A program made the translations under genes and the position numbers. From Anastrepha obliqua (Eukaryota; Arthropoda; Insecta; Diptera; Tephritidae), in NCBI RefSeq assembly GCF_027943255.1, contig NC_072894.1, positions 78,841,601 to 78,905,600 of the forward strand: 64,000 nucleotides of DNA. The letters run 5' to 3'. Every line of letters starts with the position of its first letter. Position 1 is the stretch's first letter. Under the pieces are notes generated by a model. That model saw only the letters and a list, made by a program, of their open reading frames with translations. It did not search any database and was not told the DNA's origin. This document shows positions 20,309 through 32,926 of this stretch, piece by piece.

Positions 20309-22735
20309 GTGCATACTTATTTTATTATTACCATCATTAGCCGACGTCAATGCCTTTTATTGAGATCGGCAACACACTGACTGACAATGATGATGATGAG
20401 AGAGCTTGGTGAACGTGCGGAAAGAGTGGAGACCTGTGCTCGTACTCGTATGTATGTACATGGGTAGGCGTAGATGCATGCAATGGCAGCATGACCAATA
20501 TAGTCTAAGTAGATATTTCTTCTGCACAGTTTCTCTCTTACCCTGCTCAATTGCCGAATTGGCGGCAAGCATTACTTCTCCCGCCAGTAATTGTAAAATG
20601 CATTTTTGCAGTTGTTGTTCTGACTGCAATAAATAACAATTTTAATAATAAGGGAAACCTAATGCGAATGGCTAACAGTTTCTTATCGTTGGACGCAGAA
20701 GAGAAAAATTTGTGATTATTGTTAAAATTATCCCTTCTCCCAAGCGTCGTTCAATTTTACGTAATTTGAAATACTAATTTACTGTCGATACGAATTTCGT
20801 AATACGAGTACATGATAATACATAATAAAACAAAGATTTCCATCACTCAAAATCATTTTTTATTATTTAGTAAAAAAGTGATGCAAAAATAAAATTGGAT
20901 ATGAGGATTGTTTTAAAGCTCCGTTTCTTTTTACTCAAACACAGGGAGTTTTGTGAAACGGTTTAAGGCGGGAAATCAAGGTTAAGAAGGCCAAAAAGTA
21001 ACGTTTTATATTATTTTTTGTTTAAAAGAAGCTGCGTTTTTGGATATTTCAATTTATATTTAAGGATGTAATGCACACAATAAATCTTATCCAATACTAA
21101 ATAATATATTAAATATTTTTAATTATGGTGTTTCTCAAATGAGTAGAATACCCTGAAAAAGATGGAGATCGTTGTTCTCTTACGAAGTGGAAATCCCCAA
21201 AAAATTTAAAATTTAATACAATTGAATCATCGAGGCGCATAACGTTGTAAGCGATAAAGTTTTAAGTTTTCAAGAATATACAACAACGTTTTTAATAGCG
21301 CACATGAAGTCGTTTAAAATATATAAAAAAAGCATATCTTTGAAGTTGAAAAAATAAATGCAAATTTTAATAATGGGAGGTCGTTTTATATCCAGAAACG
21401 TTTCATATCAATAAATCGCAGCAATGATGCAATTATCTTATGTAAGCTAAGAAGCATCCCAAAAAATCGTAAAATTTAAAGTTTTTAATGGTTTGAAAGA
21501 AATAATAAACAAATAACTGCAAGAAACCTGAGAAAATTAGATTGGGCTCATTTAATTTAATTTTTTGTTTTCATTTATGGCAACCATCTTATAAAACGTG
21601 CAGAAACCACTTCAAATCTGTCTAACCAGTCACTCGGAACACCTGCTTCACTGGACGTCTCACCGCGTTCAACAATGTACTTCGGGGAAATAACTCAAAT
21701 TTGTCTATAATTCTTGAAACACATACTCCCATACCTGAGTCATAGATTTGAGCAAAACAACAAACCTTTTAATACAGGATCCCTTTTAATTAAGGAGCAA
21801 AATGTTGATCCCCACCAAAAAGAAGGAAAAAGAAAGATGATCGCTTATATTTACCAGTAATATTCAGCTGACAACTACATACAAACATAAATGCGATCAT
21901 AGTACTTTGTGTGTATTTCTTTGCATAGTAAGATAAGATCTGAGAGATGGTTAGTTCTCGCTGTTTCTCTGCAATCTTTAAATTCAATAAAAACCTGATT
22001 TTGCATGCAATTTTATTGTGTTATCAAGGCAAATGAGAAAAATGGCAGCAAGCACAAGGCGCTCCCCAGCAACTTTGTTGGCTATCCGTGTGTGCATATG
22101 ATTGCATACACATATATGTATGTATATGCCTGTATATATGCATATTTACTACGCCATCAAACGGCACTCCATTCACTCCTTAAACAGCAAATAGCACTTT
22201 GAATAGCGCTGTGAGCGCGCACTCAAGATTTTTTGTTGAGGAACGGAATGCAATTTTATGATGAAAAAAATTAAATGTAAAAAATGCATAAATGGATACA
22301 TTTTTAGTATTCGTACGTATATGTATGTATAAGTATATAATATGAATTTGGTTTTTACCTGCATATAAAGTTACATCCATACATACATATATGTGTATAT
22401 GCATCATATATATGCATAAGCAATTAATATTTATTAAAATTTATATTTACGTTGTGCAAAGCTATTCAAATTGAGTTGAATTAATTTTATCGACTTTTTA
22501 ATGAAAATTTTTCACAACGGGAAGAATCCCTTTGAGTGATTGTATATACATATACTCGTTCATATGCATGCATGATTGAATATGTGATTATACCATATTA
22601 CCCTGTTGATTTTTTTACTTTCAAAAACTAATTTGAAATTAAAAAGAAACAAAAATTCAGTTTGCTTTTACAAGTACGTACAAAGTAATAAAAGTAATAC
22701 GTATTGTATTTTTCATAGTATTAGTTTTTTCAAAG
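19890..22735. other. AT-rich non-coding DNA with microsatellites
   Basis: ATATATACATACATATATAT-type tracts occur at 20275-20312, and TATGTATGTATATG-type tracts at 22080-22145 and 22315-22420. Short ORFs only. No recognisable gene or mobile element end. Confidence 0.45.
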
Positions 22736-22789
22736 TAACGAGACATATGTATGAGCTATTCCACGTCAAGTGATCCCAGTATTTTAGAC

Positions 22790-23100
22790 ATTGGCGTGAA
22801 TTTTTCTGGAAATCGGCTTATTTGTAGGCTTGAGTATTAGAGGTGAACCAAAAAAATTTCATAATTTTGAGATTTATTCAATGTTGAAAATTCTGGAAAA
22901 GAGTTTTTCGAACTTTTTAAAATTCCTTAGGATAAATTATGATTAAAACAAAAAAAATTAAAAAAAGAAATAAATATAAAAGTTTTGAATTAATGTTTCT
23001 GGAAATCGGCTTATTTGTGGGCTTGAGTATTAGAGGTGAACCAAAAAAAATTTAATAATTTTGAGATCCCGGAAAATTTTGGAAAAAATCTTTTAAAATT
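22790..23100. repeat. tandem direct repeat, unit about 197 bp
   Basis: A block containing TTTCTGGAAATCGGCTTATT, GGCTTGAGTATTAGAGGTGA and AACCAAAAAAA appears near 22800-22870 and again near 22995-23060. Both copies are followed by AAAATTCCTTAG-RATAAATTATGATT. It decays into A/T-only sequence at the right side. Confidence 0.75.
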
Positions 23101-23540
23101 CCTTAGAATAAATTATGATTAAAAAAAAATAAATATAAAAAAATTAGTAAAAAAAAAAAATATTATTTTAATATTTATTAAATATTAAACTTTTTATAAA
23201 TATATTTTTATTTACATATTTATTAACAATTAAATTTTTTATATATTTTTTTTTATTTATGTATTTATTAAATATTAAATTTTTTTAATATTTATTAAAT
23301 ATAATCATTTTTAATTTTTTTATTATTTTAATTATATATATAATTATATATATTATTATATATATTATTATTAAATATAATATTTTTTTTTTTAATTTTT
23401 TTGGTGTTTGTTTTAATATTTTTTGTTTTTTTTCAATATTTAAAAAAAAAAATTTTAACTTTTGTTTTTTAATTTTTTTTTATTAATTTTTTTTTACTTT
23501 TCTATATATTTTTTTATTTAATATAGTTGTTCAAAAGTTG
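23100..23540. repeat. extreme A/T low-complexity tract
   Basis: About 440 bp with almost no G or C, with TATTTATTAAATATTAAA words and TATATATAATTATATATATT-type dinucleotide runs near 23330-23380. It directly follows the tandem repeat. Confidence 0.8.
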
Positions 23541-23544
23541 GAAA

Positions 23545-25029
23545 ACATTTCGGAAAACATTCCTTCTCAGATTTTTTTTATTGAGAGCTAATGATATGCT
23601 CAGTAATCCTTGAAAGTTTCGTAGTGGGACTCTATTAACTTTTTGAGTCATATTCAATTACGTACAGCGAACCAGTGCAAAATACCGAGTATCTGCTTAC
23701 TAATGTATGCAGCGTCGCGAGGATTGATTTGCAAACAAACGTCAGACTTGTATACGAGAGTACGCATGCTAGCAGTTCGCTAGAGCAGTATTTCGCACTC
23801 ATCAAAAGTTTTTTTATGAGAAAAATGTGCTCAAAATTTCAAAACTCTGTTATGTGAAGTAGGACGCGCCTCTCATACCTGCATATCGCATTGAAGTGCA
23901 AAATTTGATTTTGAGAGTTGCGACAGGGGTGATCCCTTCAGTGTGTCAAAGCCAGCCGCTCATTAATGCCTTCACCTGTTTTAGATTTTTTTTTTAAGTC
24001 TATGGAGCAGAACCCAGCTGCTGTGAATACGCCGTGAAATACGCTAATCTATGCCTTGATTGCTGAAAAGTAAAAATTCTGTAGATCATTCAACGATATC
24101 AGTCGGGCAGCCATGGCTTTGAATATTTCAAGCGACCTTCAACCCTACTAGGTGCACCTATTCGATTCATGCTATTATAAATTAAATTTTGCTCTCAAAT
24201 CGTTGCTTATTAATTTCACCTCATCGCACTTCGTTTGTACTCAACTTCTATGCTAAACCTATTCTCCAAGTGTGCTGTATCTGAAAGTCTGTATCCTTTC
24301 AACACTGATCTGAAATTTTTGCTGTTGTTGCATTATCCTGGTTTTGAGCCGTGCTGTCAGGGTCAACAATTGTGCTTCTGATCAATTTTTCTTACCACAT
24401 TTTTTTCTTTTCCAGAATGCACGAAAATTTGTATAGAGCCATAAAGGGATAGAGGAGAGGTGGGTGTATATTAAAGGAGATAATAAATATGTATTAAATC
24501 AAAATAATAGCCACACCTCGGAAATTTTTTAATTACTGCGGATTATCTTTCAAGACTTTTCCTGAAGTTTTCGGCGTATTCGTTAGGAAAAAACCTCCAA
24601 CATTTTTTCTTATTTGTCGCTTGAGTTTATTAAAAGTGCACGACTGACTCGTGCGAAGTTTTAATTTTATTTGTACCTAAATATTTTTGATAAAAGTAGC
24701 CTTGTAAGGGTTAAACCAGTTGGGCCCATTTTAACGTAGAAAAAACCTTGTTTCTGAGGCATTTTTAGCATAGATGAAAGCTACTTTTTCGCGTATTTCA
24801 AACATTTACGTAGTCCTAGACTTTATGTGTACTTCCAATAGACAATCCTTTAAAAGCAGTTCTTCCCTCCTCATGAGGAAACAATTTGCAATTGATTGAT
24901 TAACCTGCTCTCGGTTGTCATAATTACGCTCTTACATGACAAACTTCGTCAATGGGTAAAAACTAATTTGTTGATGAAAAGCATTTTGGCTAAGTCGTAT
25001 AAATCAAATAAATCGTTTTGCAAACTTTT
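23545..25029. other. non-coding DNA, no gene recognised
   Basis: Short ORFs only. No domain or terminal repeat recognised. Confidence 0.4.
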
Positions 25030-25160
25030 TGCCACAATTAAAAATTTCATACTTTTGAATCAGAATTTCTGGTATGCAGTTTTGTAGCCCCTTCAATTTC
25101 AGTATAATATAGTATAAGTTGCTACGAGTATTAACTACGGAACACCATAGATTTTTAACA
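25030..25160. repeat. dispersed repeat X, copy 1
   Basis: GAATCAGAATTTCTGGTATG, CAGTTTTGTAGCCCCTTCAA and ACGGAACACCATAGATTTTT correspond in order to the sequence at 47325-47440 (TAATCAGAG, CTGGTTACGCAGTCTTATAG, CCCTTTGAATTTTAGTA, ACCGTTGATTTTT). No coding capacity; class unknown, possibly a Helentron/DINE-like element. Confidence 0.5.
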
Positions 25161-25426
25161 AATTTTTGTCTGACAGTATCTCGCATTATGACGTGTTGTA
25201 TGTTTGTGGCCCACTTACCTGTAAGCACACATTTTTATCTAAGACAATGCTGTTAATAGATACGTATGCATCTCCGTGAACCTTCTTTCACAGCATAAAA
25301 GCCGAGCTGGTGGGATCCCTGGATATTTATCGAAACATTTTTGTGTTTTGTTTTGGTTATAAAGATTCTTCCGCGAACGAGCGATATGATAAACATATTC
25401 GTCAATTAAGTTTGTTTATACCCTTA

Positions 25427-26585
25427 CAGGGTCCGGCACTCGAAGTGTAAAGAATTAAAAAGGTCATACATTCAGTTTGAAAAATTACTTTTATTCAATT
25501 CAATGTACAAAATGTGTGAAAATAATACAAAATTCAGAATCAATTCACTTTTGCTCGATATGACTGCCTTTTGCCTTGACTATGACCTTGAGACGGTCCA
25601 GAAATGAATCGCAAGCTGCCCGAATGTGACGTACAGGTATTTTGGCCCACTCGCGGACAATGACTTTTTTCAGCCCCTCGAGACTGGTGAATCATTCATC
25701 TCCAAAATGGCCCAAAGAGAATAATCCATTCGACTAGCGTCTGGTGAATTTGAGAGCCATTGTGTGGTCGTTATGAAGTTCGGTACTTTGTTTAGCCATT
25801 TTTTGGTTTACTCGAGCTTTGTGAGACGGTGCCGGGTCCTGTTGAGACGGCCATGGTCTGCCACCGAAATGTTTGTCTGCGCACGACTTCAAAGCAACCT
25901 CCGAAATACTTTCCCGATAATATTTCGCATTTACGTTAACGCCAGGCTCGATGAAAACGAGAGCGCCCATTTGCGGTTACAGCGGCCCAAACCATTACCT
26001 GTGGCGGGTGCTGCCTCCTGGTGGCCAATCGATTCTCGTATTAACGGTCGGTAAAATAAACCCTATCGTTTTGGCAGTTTTTGGCAGACACAATGTTGGG
26101 AAATTGACCGCTTTCGGCTAAGCGAAGTAACTCCTTCGCCCTCTTTAGTCTGACTTGTTGCTGCTTTGGTGTGAGATCATGCGCCTTTTGGATTTTGTAA
26201 GGCTTGATTTTGAGATCATTTTTCAGTATACGGTGATGCTTCGTCGGGGATTTCGCTCACGTCGCTTCTTCACTTTTTGAACCATTTCATGTGACGTTGC
26301 AGTCTTTTGATGACCACCTCCATGACAGACTTTATTTACTTTAAGGTGCTCGAGCTTACGAACAATCGCTGGTTGTGACTTTCCAGCCAAATATAATGAA
26401 ATCACACGGTTACGTTTGAAATCTATTACGTATTTTCTTTTTCGCGTTTACTCTCGGAAAAATGCTTTCGCGCGCTTGTAAACAATACTCTGGACTGTCA
26501 TTTAGCCAACTAACAGTCGCCTGATGCCCGTGCATCAGCTGCGCGAGCGGTCTGAAGTTGGTTGCACTTCGAGTGCCGGACCCTG
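25427..26585 (-). mobile_element. Tc1-like element with perfect terminal repeats
   Basis: A 1159 bp element flanked by TA. Both ends read inward CAGGGTCCGGCACTCGAAGT, and the repeat is identical over 21 bp. The minus strand holds a decayed transposase: VISLYLAGKSQPAIVRKLEH (helix-turn-helix), GGGHQKTATSHEMVQKVKKR, then FVCQKLPKR-type remains of the central part, RLATRRQHPPQVMVW-equivalent near 25990-26040, and FGGRPWPSQQDPAPSHKARV (second Asp). Several frame breaks exist, but both ends are intact, so it could be moved in trans. A partial copy of the same family is at 5240-6024. Confidence 0.9.
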
Positions 26586-26589
26586 TACT

Positions 26590-27172
26590 ATTACAGCCAT
26601 AAGGTGGCAGTGTCTCAGGTGTTAGACACACGCTATGTATTGATGTGAAATCGATTTTTTATTCATGACTTTTTTGTTGTTGACTACCTATCGTGTTTTA
26701 CATGTGCATGAAAGGTAGGAGAGATGTATACTAAAATCTTGTGCCTTTATTAAATATTTATAGATTACTTGAGAAAATCAATTTAGTCAATTTGTGTGAA
26801 GAGATTGTGAAATGAGAATTACCCAGCCAGCTCTAACCAGCTGCTTGTGCACCTTAGAATTATGTAATCTTTTCTCAACATACTCGTTTGCCATTATAGC
26901 AATATTACGTAAAAGCCAATTACTAACGCGTTTAAATTCTTTATTAGTTCGAATAATAATATAAATATTCAGATACATATCTTTATACTTGAAAGTTAGA
27001 CTCTGACACCTGATTATATTTAAGCTATTATATCTTTTTTTTTGTTGTTTTTGGTTGCATCGATTTTCATTTATCAGAAAATGGCATTCCAGATACTTTT
27101 AGCTTCTTACTGTCAGGATAAAAAGATTAGATTTCTATCTCGTCAAACCTATGACGTATTTGTTGCTGATTA
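26590..27172. other. non-coding DNA, no gene recognised
   Basis: AT-rich. No coding or repeat signal recognised before the foldback element. Confidence 0.4.
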
Positions 27173-28419
27173 CACAGTGCGACATCAAAAATCAAACCAC
27201 ACCGGACCTTTTTTTCTGAAAATATACCTATTCAATAGCAAAACCCTCGCTGGGTTTTTAAAAGTTAGCTCGATTTTTTTTTTTATTGCGTTTTGAAGTT
27301 TTCTATTTTTATGAGATTTTGGAGTTTTACCTGTACGCTAAATTTGACTTATAAATCGACCTTTGTTTGATTTAATCGATTTATTTTGTCATAGCTTGAT
27401 GCAGAAATTTCGTACATGTACAAATAAACTTATTTTGAGAAGAACCTATATCTCAATACGCAATTTTGAATACCAAAATTTCGAAAAATTGTATGTTTTT
27501 ACCATTTTTTACTGTAATTATGAAAATAATTAAAATTTCTCACTATTTCTTCTAGCAAAAATGTTGCAAAATGTACTAAAAAAGTCATTTATAAGATAAA
27601 AACATAAAACTGAACTTTAAGTTTGTTATTTTCTAGAAAAATAAATTTTAACAAGATTTTTCTTCATAAAAATAATTTTTTTATGCTCTGCTTTAAATTT
27701 TTTTTTAAATATCTAAAAACTCTGTAGGTAAAAATATTAAATAGATTAAGTAAAAAGAATATAGACTTGAATTCTTATAATTTTTTTTTTATTAAAATAA
27801 AGAATTTTTACGTACTAAAACCTTAGAGACGAGCTCTTTTCGACAATGATTGAATTTCAACATCAATTTAGTTTAAAAGCTGTTTTACTTGACAAAACCA
27901 ACTCAAAGCCGTCGGTAAGAAAAATCTTGTTAAAAATTTATTTTTCTAGAAAATAACAAACTTAAAGTTCAGTTTTATGTTTTTATCTTATAAATGACTT
28001 TTTTAGTACATTTTGCAACATTTTTTCTAGAAGAAATAGTGAGAAATTTTAATTATTTTCATAATTACAGTAAAAAATGGTAAAAACATACAATTTTTCG
28101 AAATTTTGGTATTCAAAATTGCGTATTGAGATATAGGTTCTTCTCAAAATAAGTTTATTTGTACATGTACGAAATTTCTGCATCAAGCTATGACAAAATA
28201 AATCAATTAAATCAAATAAAGGTCGATTTATAAGTCAAATTTAGCGTACAGGTAAAACTCCAAAATCTCATGAAAATAGAAAACTTCAAAACGCAATAAA
28301 AAAAAAATCGAGCTAACTTTTAAAAACCCAGCGAGGGTTTTGCTATTGAATAGGTATATTTTCAGAAAAAAAGGTCCGGTGTGGTTTGATTTTGATGACC
28401 CCAAAATTGTCGCACAGTG
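27173..28419. mobile_element. foldback element, arms about 490-500 bp
   Basis: The arm 27173-27664 is repeated in reverse complement at 27917-28419 with only a handful of substitutions, a few 1 bp indels and one roughly 11 bp extra stretch (ATTTTGGGGTC, read from the right end) near the right terminus. A 252 bp unique spacer separates them. The outer ends read inward CACAGTGCGAC (left) and CACTGTGCGAC (right). No ORF in it looks like a transposase. The CACWGTG termini fit Transib elements (and RAG signal heptamers), and a Transib element is known from a tephritid. No clean 5 bp target duplication is visible (GATTA left, TTATT right), so the superfamily is tentative. Confidence 0.8.
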
Positions 28420-29184
28420 TTATTTAACGCGTCTATGCGCAGTGCCACATCCTTAAAATGGCTTGCAGTTATGAATTATATAAAGAGTCGGTTATTTATT
28501 TATTGCAAAAGCCTTAATCTTTTGTTGTTGTTTGTTTTAGCTGTGAAACAAGTGAAAGAAGTTTGGCATTGTTTGCCAAACAAGATCTCGCGAAAAAATA
28601 AGTCCGTTTTTGAAATTAATTATTTCAGAGCATTTTTCAGAAAATTTTTTGTTTCCTGTTTCCATGAGAAAGAGTAGGAGGTAAAAGAATATAGACCTTT
28701 CAGGTCGAAAAATTTGATTTTTTGAACACAGTTTTGTCCCTGTGACATTAATTAAAAAAGAAAATTAAGTCTAGCGGTAAGTTTTTAAGTCTCAATCCAA
28801 AAATTAAGCGCAAAATTAATCATCAATTATTTTGGGTGATTGGATTCTTTATGTTGACCTTTGCTTCGCTCCATTGCTTGCCTGTTTGTACTTATATACT
28901 GCAGCTATCTAGTTCACAAGCATCAAATATAATTGATGTTCGACGCCATTTGCAAAATTTATAATTAACTACTCCGACAGGGTGATTAAATTTGCTCCAT
29001 CTTCTAATTTAACTGCTTGTTAGCACTTTTTGGGAGGACTTTTTTTGAATGTGTGTATGAAACCACCCACAATTTGGAATTGCAATTTGTTTTTACTTTA
29101 ATATTTTTTATTTAATTAACTTTTTTTATTTTATTTCTTTTTATGCATGTTTTATATTTTTATTTTATTTCATTTATATATAAT
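28420..29184. other. non-coding DNA, no gene recognised
   Basis: AT-rich, T-rich at 29080-29180. Nothing recognised. Confidence 0.4.
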
Positions 29185-29870
29185 TAGATTAGATTAGATT
29201 TGTGGGGGGTTGGACAAGTCCAAGCACTCCTGGAGACCATTGTACTACACCCGGATAGATTTCAATAGAAATATTAGAGATAGGAAAGATAAAAAGTGGG
29301 TGGTAATTCGGATAAATTAGTTTGAGCTCACTCTTCCACGAATCTCTTGGATTCATTGATAAATTTTAAGAGATCCGGAAGAGTATGAACTTTATCCATA
29401 CTCAGTTTATCGCAACCCAATATCCTATGTCTGATTCTGGAAAACGCCGGACAGCTACAGAGAAAATGCTCTGCAGTGTCGTCATTCTCAAGATAGGATA
29501 GGCATATCGGGCTGTCTACGACCCCCATAACAGCCATATGCTGACCCCAGGCGTTGTGCCTTGTGATTACATCCACCAGCATTCTCAGGTCCTTTCTGCT
29601 GAGTTTTAGGAGAAAGGTCGCTATTTTCCTGTTTGGTTCTTTCACAAAGCACTTGGCTACTCTGCACGAGTTCAACCCAAACCAGCGTCCTCTAAAGGTA
29701 GACCTCATAAAGTCGTCAATCCATAGTTTAATCGATGCGGAATTGACACCTAGAAAGGGTTCAGGGCGTAATGGCATACTTGCAGAGCTTTCATTTGCCA
29801 ATTTATCAGCTAACTCGTTGCCTGTAATACCACAATATCCAGGCACCCAAATAAGACTAACTTAGTTGTG
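29185..29870 (-). mobile_element. Non-LTR retrotransposon 3' end (RNase H-bearing clade)
   Basis: A 5' truncated LINE. The minus-strand ORF 29328-29846 gives GYCGITGNELADKLANESSA (end of RNase H), RKIATFLLKLSRKDLRMLVD, NAWGQHMAVMGVVDSPICLS, then DDTAEHFLCSCPAFSRIRHR with the knuckle residues partly changed (the second Cys is Tyr). It ends at a stop near 29328, followed by a 3' UTR and an AATCT repeat tail at about 29186-29200. Same family as 3523-4015. Confidence 0.8.
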
Positions 29871-29934
29871 TTTTGCAACACTGTTCAGTTTTGTCTTACA
29901 TTCACGACTAACTTCGAAGCCTCTTCATCGCAGC

Positions 29935-30067
29935 AAAGGTGGCTAGGAGATGTGGAAGCTGATCTTAGGAAAATGCGTGCAATGTTGGAGGGAAGTGGCT
30001 GTAAATCGAGATCGATGGCAAGACGCTGTGAAGGAAGCAGTGGTTCACCAAGGACTGTGACAAAGAA
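29935..30067 (+). mobile_element. LINE C-terminal fragment, RTE-type
   Basis: RRWLGDVEADLRKMRAML, then in a shifted frame WREVAVNRDRWQDAVKEAVV and HQGL with a stop, then a GAAGAAGAA tail. This is the characteristic C-terminus of insect RTE-type LINEs, but its tail differs from the LINE at 13.9 kb, so it is a second family. Confidence 0.65.
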
Positions 30068-30204
30068 GAAGAATTACCGGTTTTTTTTTGTTTTGCTTAG
30101 ATTTCATAAATACTTATTTGTGTATTTATTCACAATACCTTATACTTTTACTTCCATTTTTTTTTACATTTGTTCGCCTTTTCATTCTAATTCTTGCCGT
30201 ATCT

Positions 30205-30350
30205 ACGTAAAGACTTAATAAAAGTCGCTCAAACTTGGTACACGTCTTGGTCCCTCTCTCATTTAGATCGCACTATAATATTGAAACCGGATAAAAACGT
30301 TGGGCATTTATTATACTTATATGTTAAGACCAAATTCGCATCCGTCCGTC
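30205..30350. repeat. dispersed repeat X, copy 2
   Basis: GACTTAATAAAAGTCG, CTCATTTAGATC, AACGTTG, TTATATGTTAAGA and CCGTCCG occur in the same order and spacing as at 47592-47705. No coding capacity. AAACTTGGTACACGTCT within it resembles words found in Helentron/DINE-type fly repeats. Confidence 0.55.
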
Positions 30351-30364
30351 TGATGTGAGAAGCT

Positions 30365-32080
30365 ATAACACTCATTGTTAATGAGTTTGTGTGATTCCAA
30401 ACATAAACAGCCAGCCAACAGCCTAAAATGTGCACAGGTATATAAAGTACGGTACGTACCGAATATTGCACTGATTTATTATACAATATTTTTCTCGGTG
30501 CAACCCATTGCTTGCTTTGTTTCTTATACTAAACAACTTCTAAATATCTTCTGACTTCTTAACCACCAATAGGCGCTGTTGCTTATATTCCTTGACATTT
30601 TGGGTGTTTTGTTTCATTTTTGTTGAATATCGAAACCGGTTTACCGCACCGCAAATCGCGCTCACTCTTTCTCAGCATCACTCAGTTTGTTTACTAACTC
30701 TAGCGCAAGTATAATAGAACATTTTGCAAGTATAACAGAAGTAAGCAACTTTTAGCAATTGTTCGTTCAATGCTACTCATTTAGACTATCACGAAAGACA
30801 AAAAAAAGCGAACGGGTTGACTTACAAATGTTTTCAAAAGAGTTTTTAATTAAAAGTTGCGTATACGCCATGATGACAGTTTTGCAGTTGTTACCTCCCC
30901 TCATCCCATTTTATTTTTAAGGCAAGTATTTTACCTGCTGGAGTAGAAAATTTGTTCCTTATTAAATGCTGAGTATAGTGTGGAGAAAGGGCAAAACTCA
31001 AATTTTTGTTTATATCTATCTGATACCTCCGAAATTGTGACTTGCAATAAGAAATTACTAATGGCAAATATGCGTGCACTATACAAAACAAGCGGCAGGC
31101 TAATCACCAACCCTGTCAGAAATCAAATAGATTAACGAAACCAACGCAAGGCTCCCGAGAGGAGTGAACAAGGAAACAAAAAAAATACTAAACAAAATCT
31201 AAAAAAATAATTAAATGAAGTTGACAGGAGTGTTCATTAAAACACTTTAATGCCTTCGTAAGTGAACCACTTCTTAAAGAATCTGTCGAAGGTTGTGTGA
31301 AAATTCCATAACACAGTTTGCTTCAGTTTAGGTGTAAACGATCTGGTAAATTTAAGAGGCAAAAAATGCAATCTTTCCTAATTTAAATCATTAATATTGC
31401 AGCTGATAAACGAAATTTGCTCAAATTCATATGTTGTAGGTGCATTCACAGCACGCGTAAACATGTAAATATGTACAATAAGCGAGCCGTAAAATTAACT
31501 GCTTAGGCGAATATCTCTATTGTATTTTGCATTGAAAGCAGCATTGTTTTACTGTATAACAACAACAACAACAAAACAATTACCTTTAATTTCCTACTAT
31601 CAATACTTAACTTCAATTTTTTTCTATTAGAAATTCCACCGTACTCATTACTACGAGTACATACATACATACATACATACGAGTATATGGTATTTCCATG
31701 GCGCCGTCAAAGCAAAGTACATTTATGCATTTTTATTTCGTTTTTTTTTTCTTTTCTGGTTTTGTTGCTAGTGTACTCGTTACTGCCAAGTTGTTTTTAT
31801 TTTTTTCCTTTCAATTGACACGAGCGCCAAATCTACGTTTTATTTTATTTTCTTGCACCCGAATGATGGTGAGTTTGTTGAAAATCTATACCTAGGCAAA
31901 ATAAAAATAAAAACCTACATGTGCGATTTTCCTAATAGTAAGAGCACATTTAATACTCTCATTTTAGTACTCACTTCACAACGGCATTCTCTGATGTTCG
32001 AGTTCTAAAATATTCAAGTGGATTCGAGAGTAAATCATATGGTTAGAAAGTTACCTACAAACTTCAAAAGGCAGTGGTGC
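30365..32080. other. non-coding DNA with a TACA microsatellite
   Basis: A perfect (ATAC)n tract of about 23 bp lies at 31658-31680. No gene recognised. Confidence 0.45.
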
Positions 32081-32084
32081 AATT

Positions 32085-32900
32085 TTAAAAGATAAAATAA
32101 AATAAAATAATAAAAAAATATTATAAAAAATAAAAATAAATAAAACAAGAAAAAAAAGTTAAAATAATTTAAAATTAAAATTACATTTAATTAAATTTGT
32201 GTAAATCAAATATTTACATTCAATTAATTATGAAAAACAAAATGAAAAAAACTTTAAAAAGTAAAAATGTATGTAAAACGAAAAAAAAAAATTAAATTAA
32301 ATCAAATAATCTAAAATTCAATTTAAATTGAATTAAATTTAAGTAAAACAAATAAATTAAAATGAAAAACGAAAGAGAAGGAGATAAAACTCAAAATTTA
32401 ATTTAAGTAACAAATATTTAAATTATTTATTATAAAAAATATTTAATTATAATAATGAGATAAATAATTAAATATTTATAACTCAATAAAATAAAAATAA
32501 ATTAAATTAAATAAAAGAACAGAAAATGAAGCCAAATGAAATAAAATAAGTCAAAGTGAATCAATAAAATAAAAAGAAAAAGACAGAAAGAGAGGAAAAA
32601 AGTAAATTATAACTATAATAACAAAAAAAATGTATAAAATTCAAAAGTGAATTGAAATAAAATACATTAGAATAAAAAAAAATAAATAAAATCGAAGTAA
32701 ATTCAACTTTAAATGAAATTAGAAAATGTATTGAATTAAAATGTTATACATTTAAATTAATGAAAATAAATAGAAAAAATAAATTAATTTGAAGTAAAAT
32801 AAAATACAATAAAATAAGTAAAAGTAAAATACATGAAGTCGACGTAAATTAAAATAAAAAAGAAAAGTAACTTATAACAATAATAAAAAAAGGAACAAAA
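32085..32900. repeat. A-rich, C-poor low-complexity tract
   Basis: About 800 bp built from AAATAAAATAAAAT-like words, with very few C residues on the plus strand and some GAAA/AAAG words. It is not a simple tandem repeat. Confidence 0.8.
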
Positions 32901-32923
32901 TGAAATTAAAATTTCATATTCAA

Positions 32924-32926
<3 letters not shown>

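Noticed and set aside
22180..22407. Overlapping minus-strand ORFs
   Set aside because: Encoded by TATG/TACA microsatellite (Tyr-Ile-His runs), not coding.
27173..28419. Foldback as a simple assembly artefact
   Set aside because: Arms differ by scattered substitutions and an extra 11 bp stretch and end in matching CACWGTG, which favours a real element, though long reads should confirm it.
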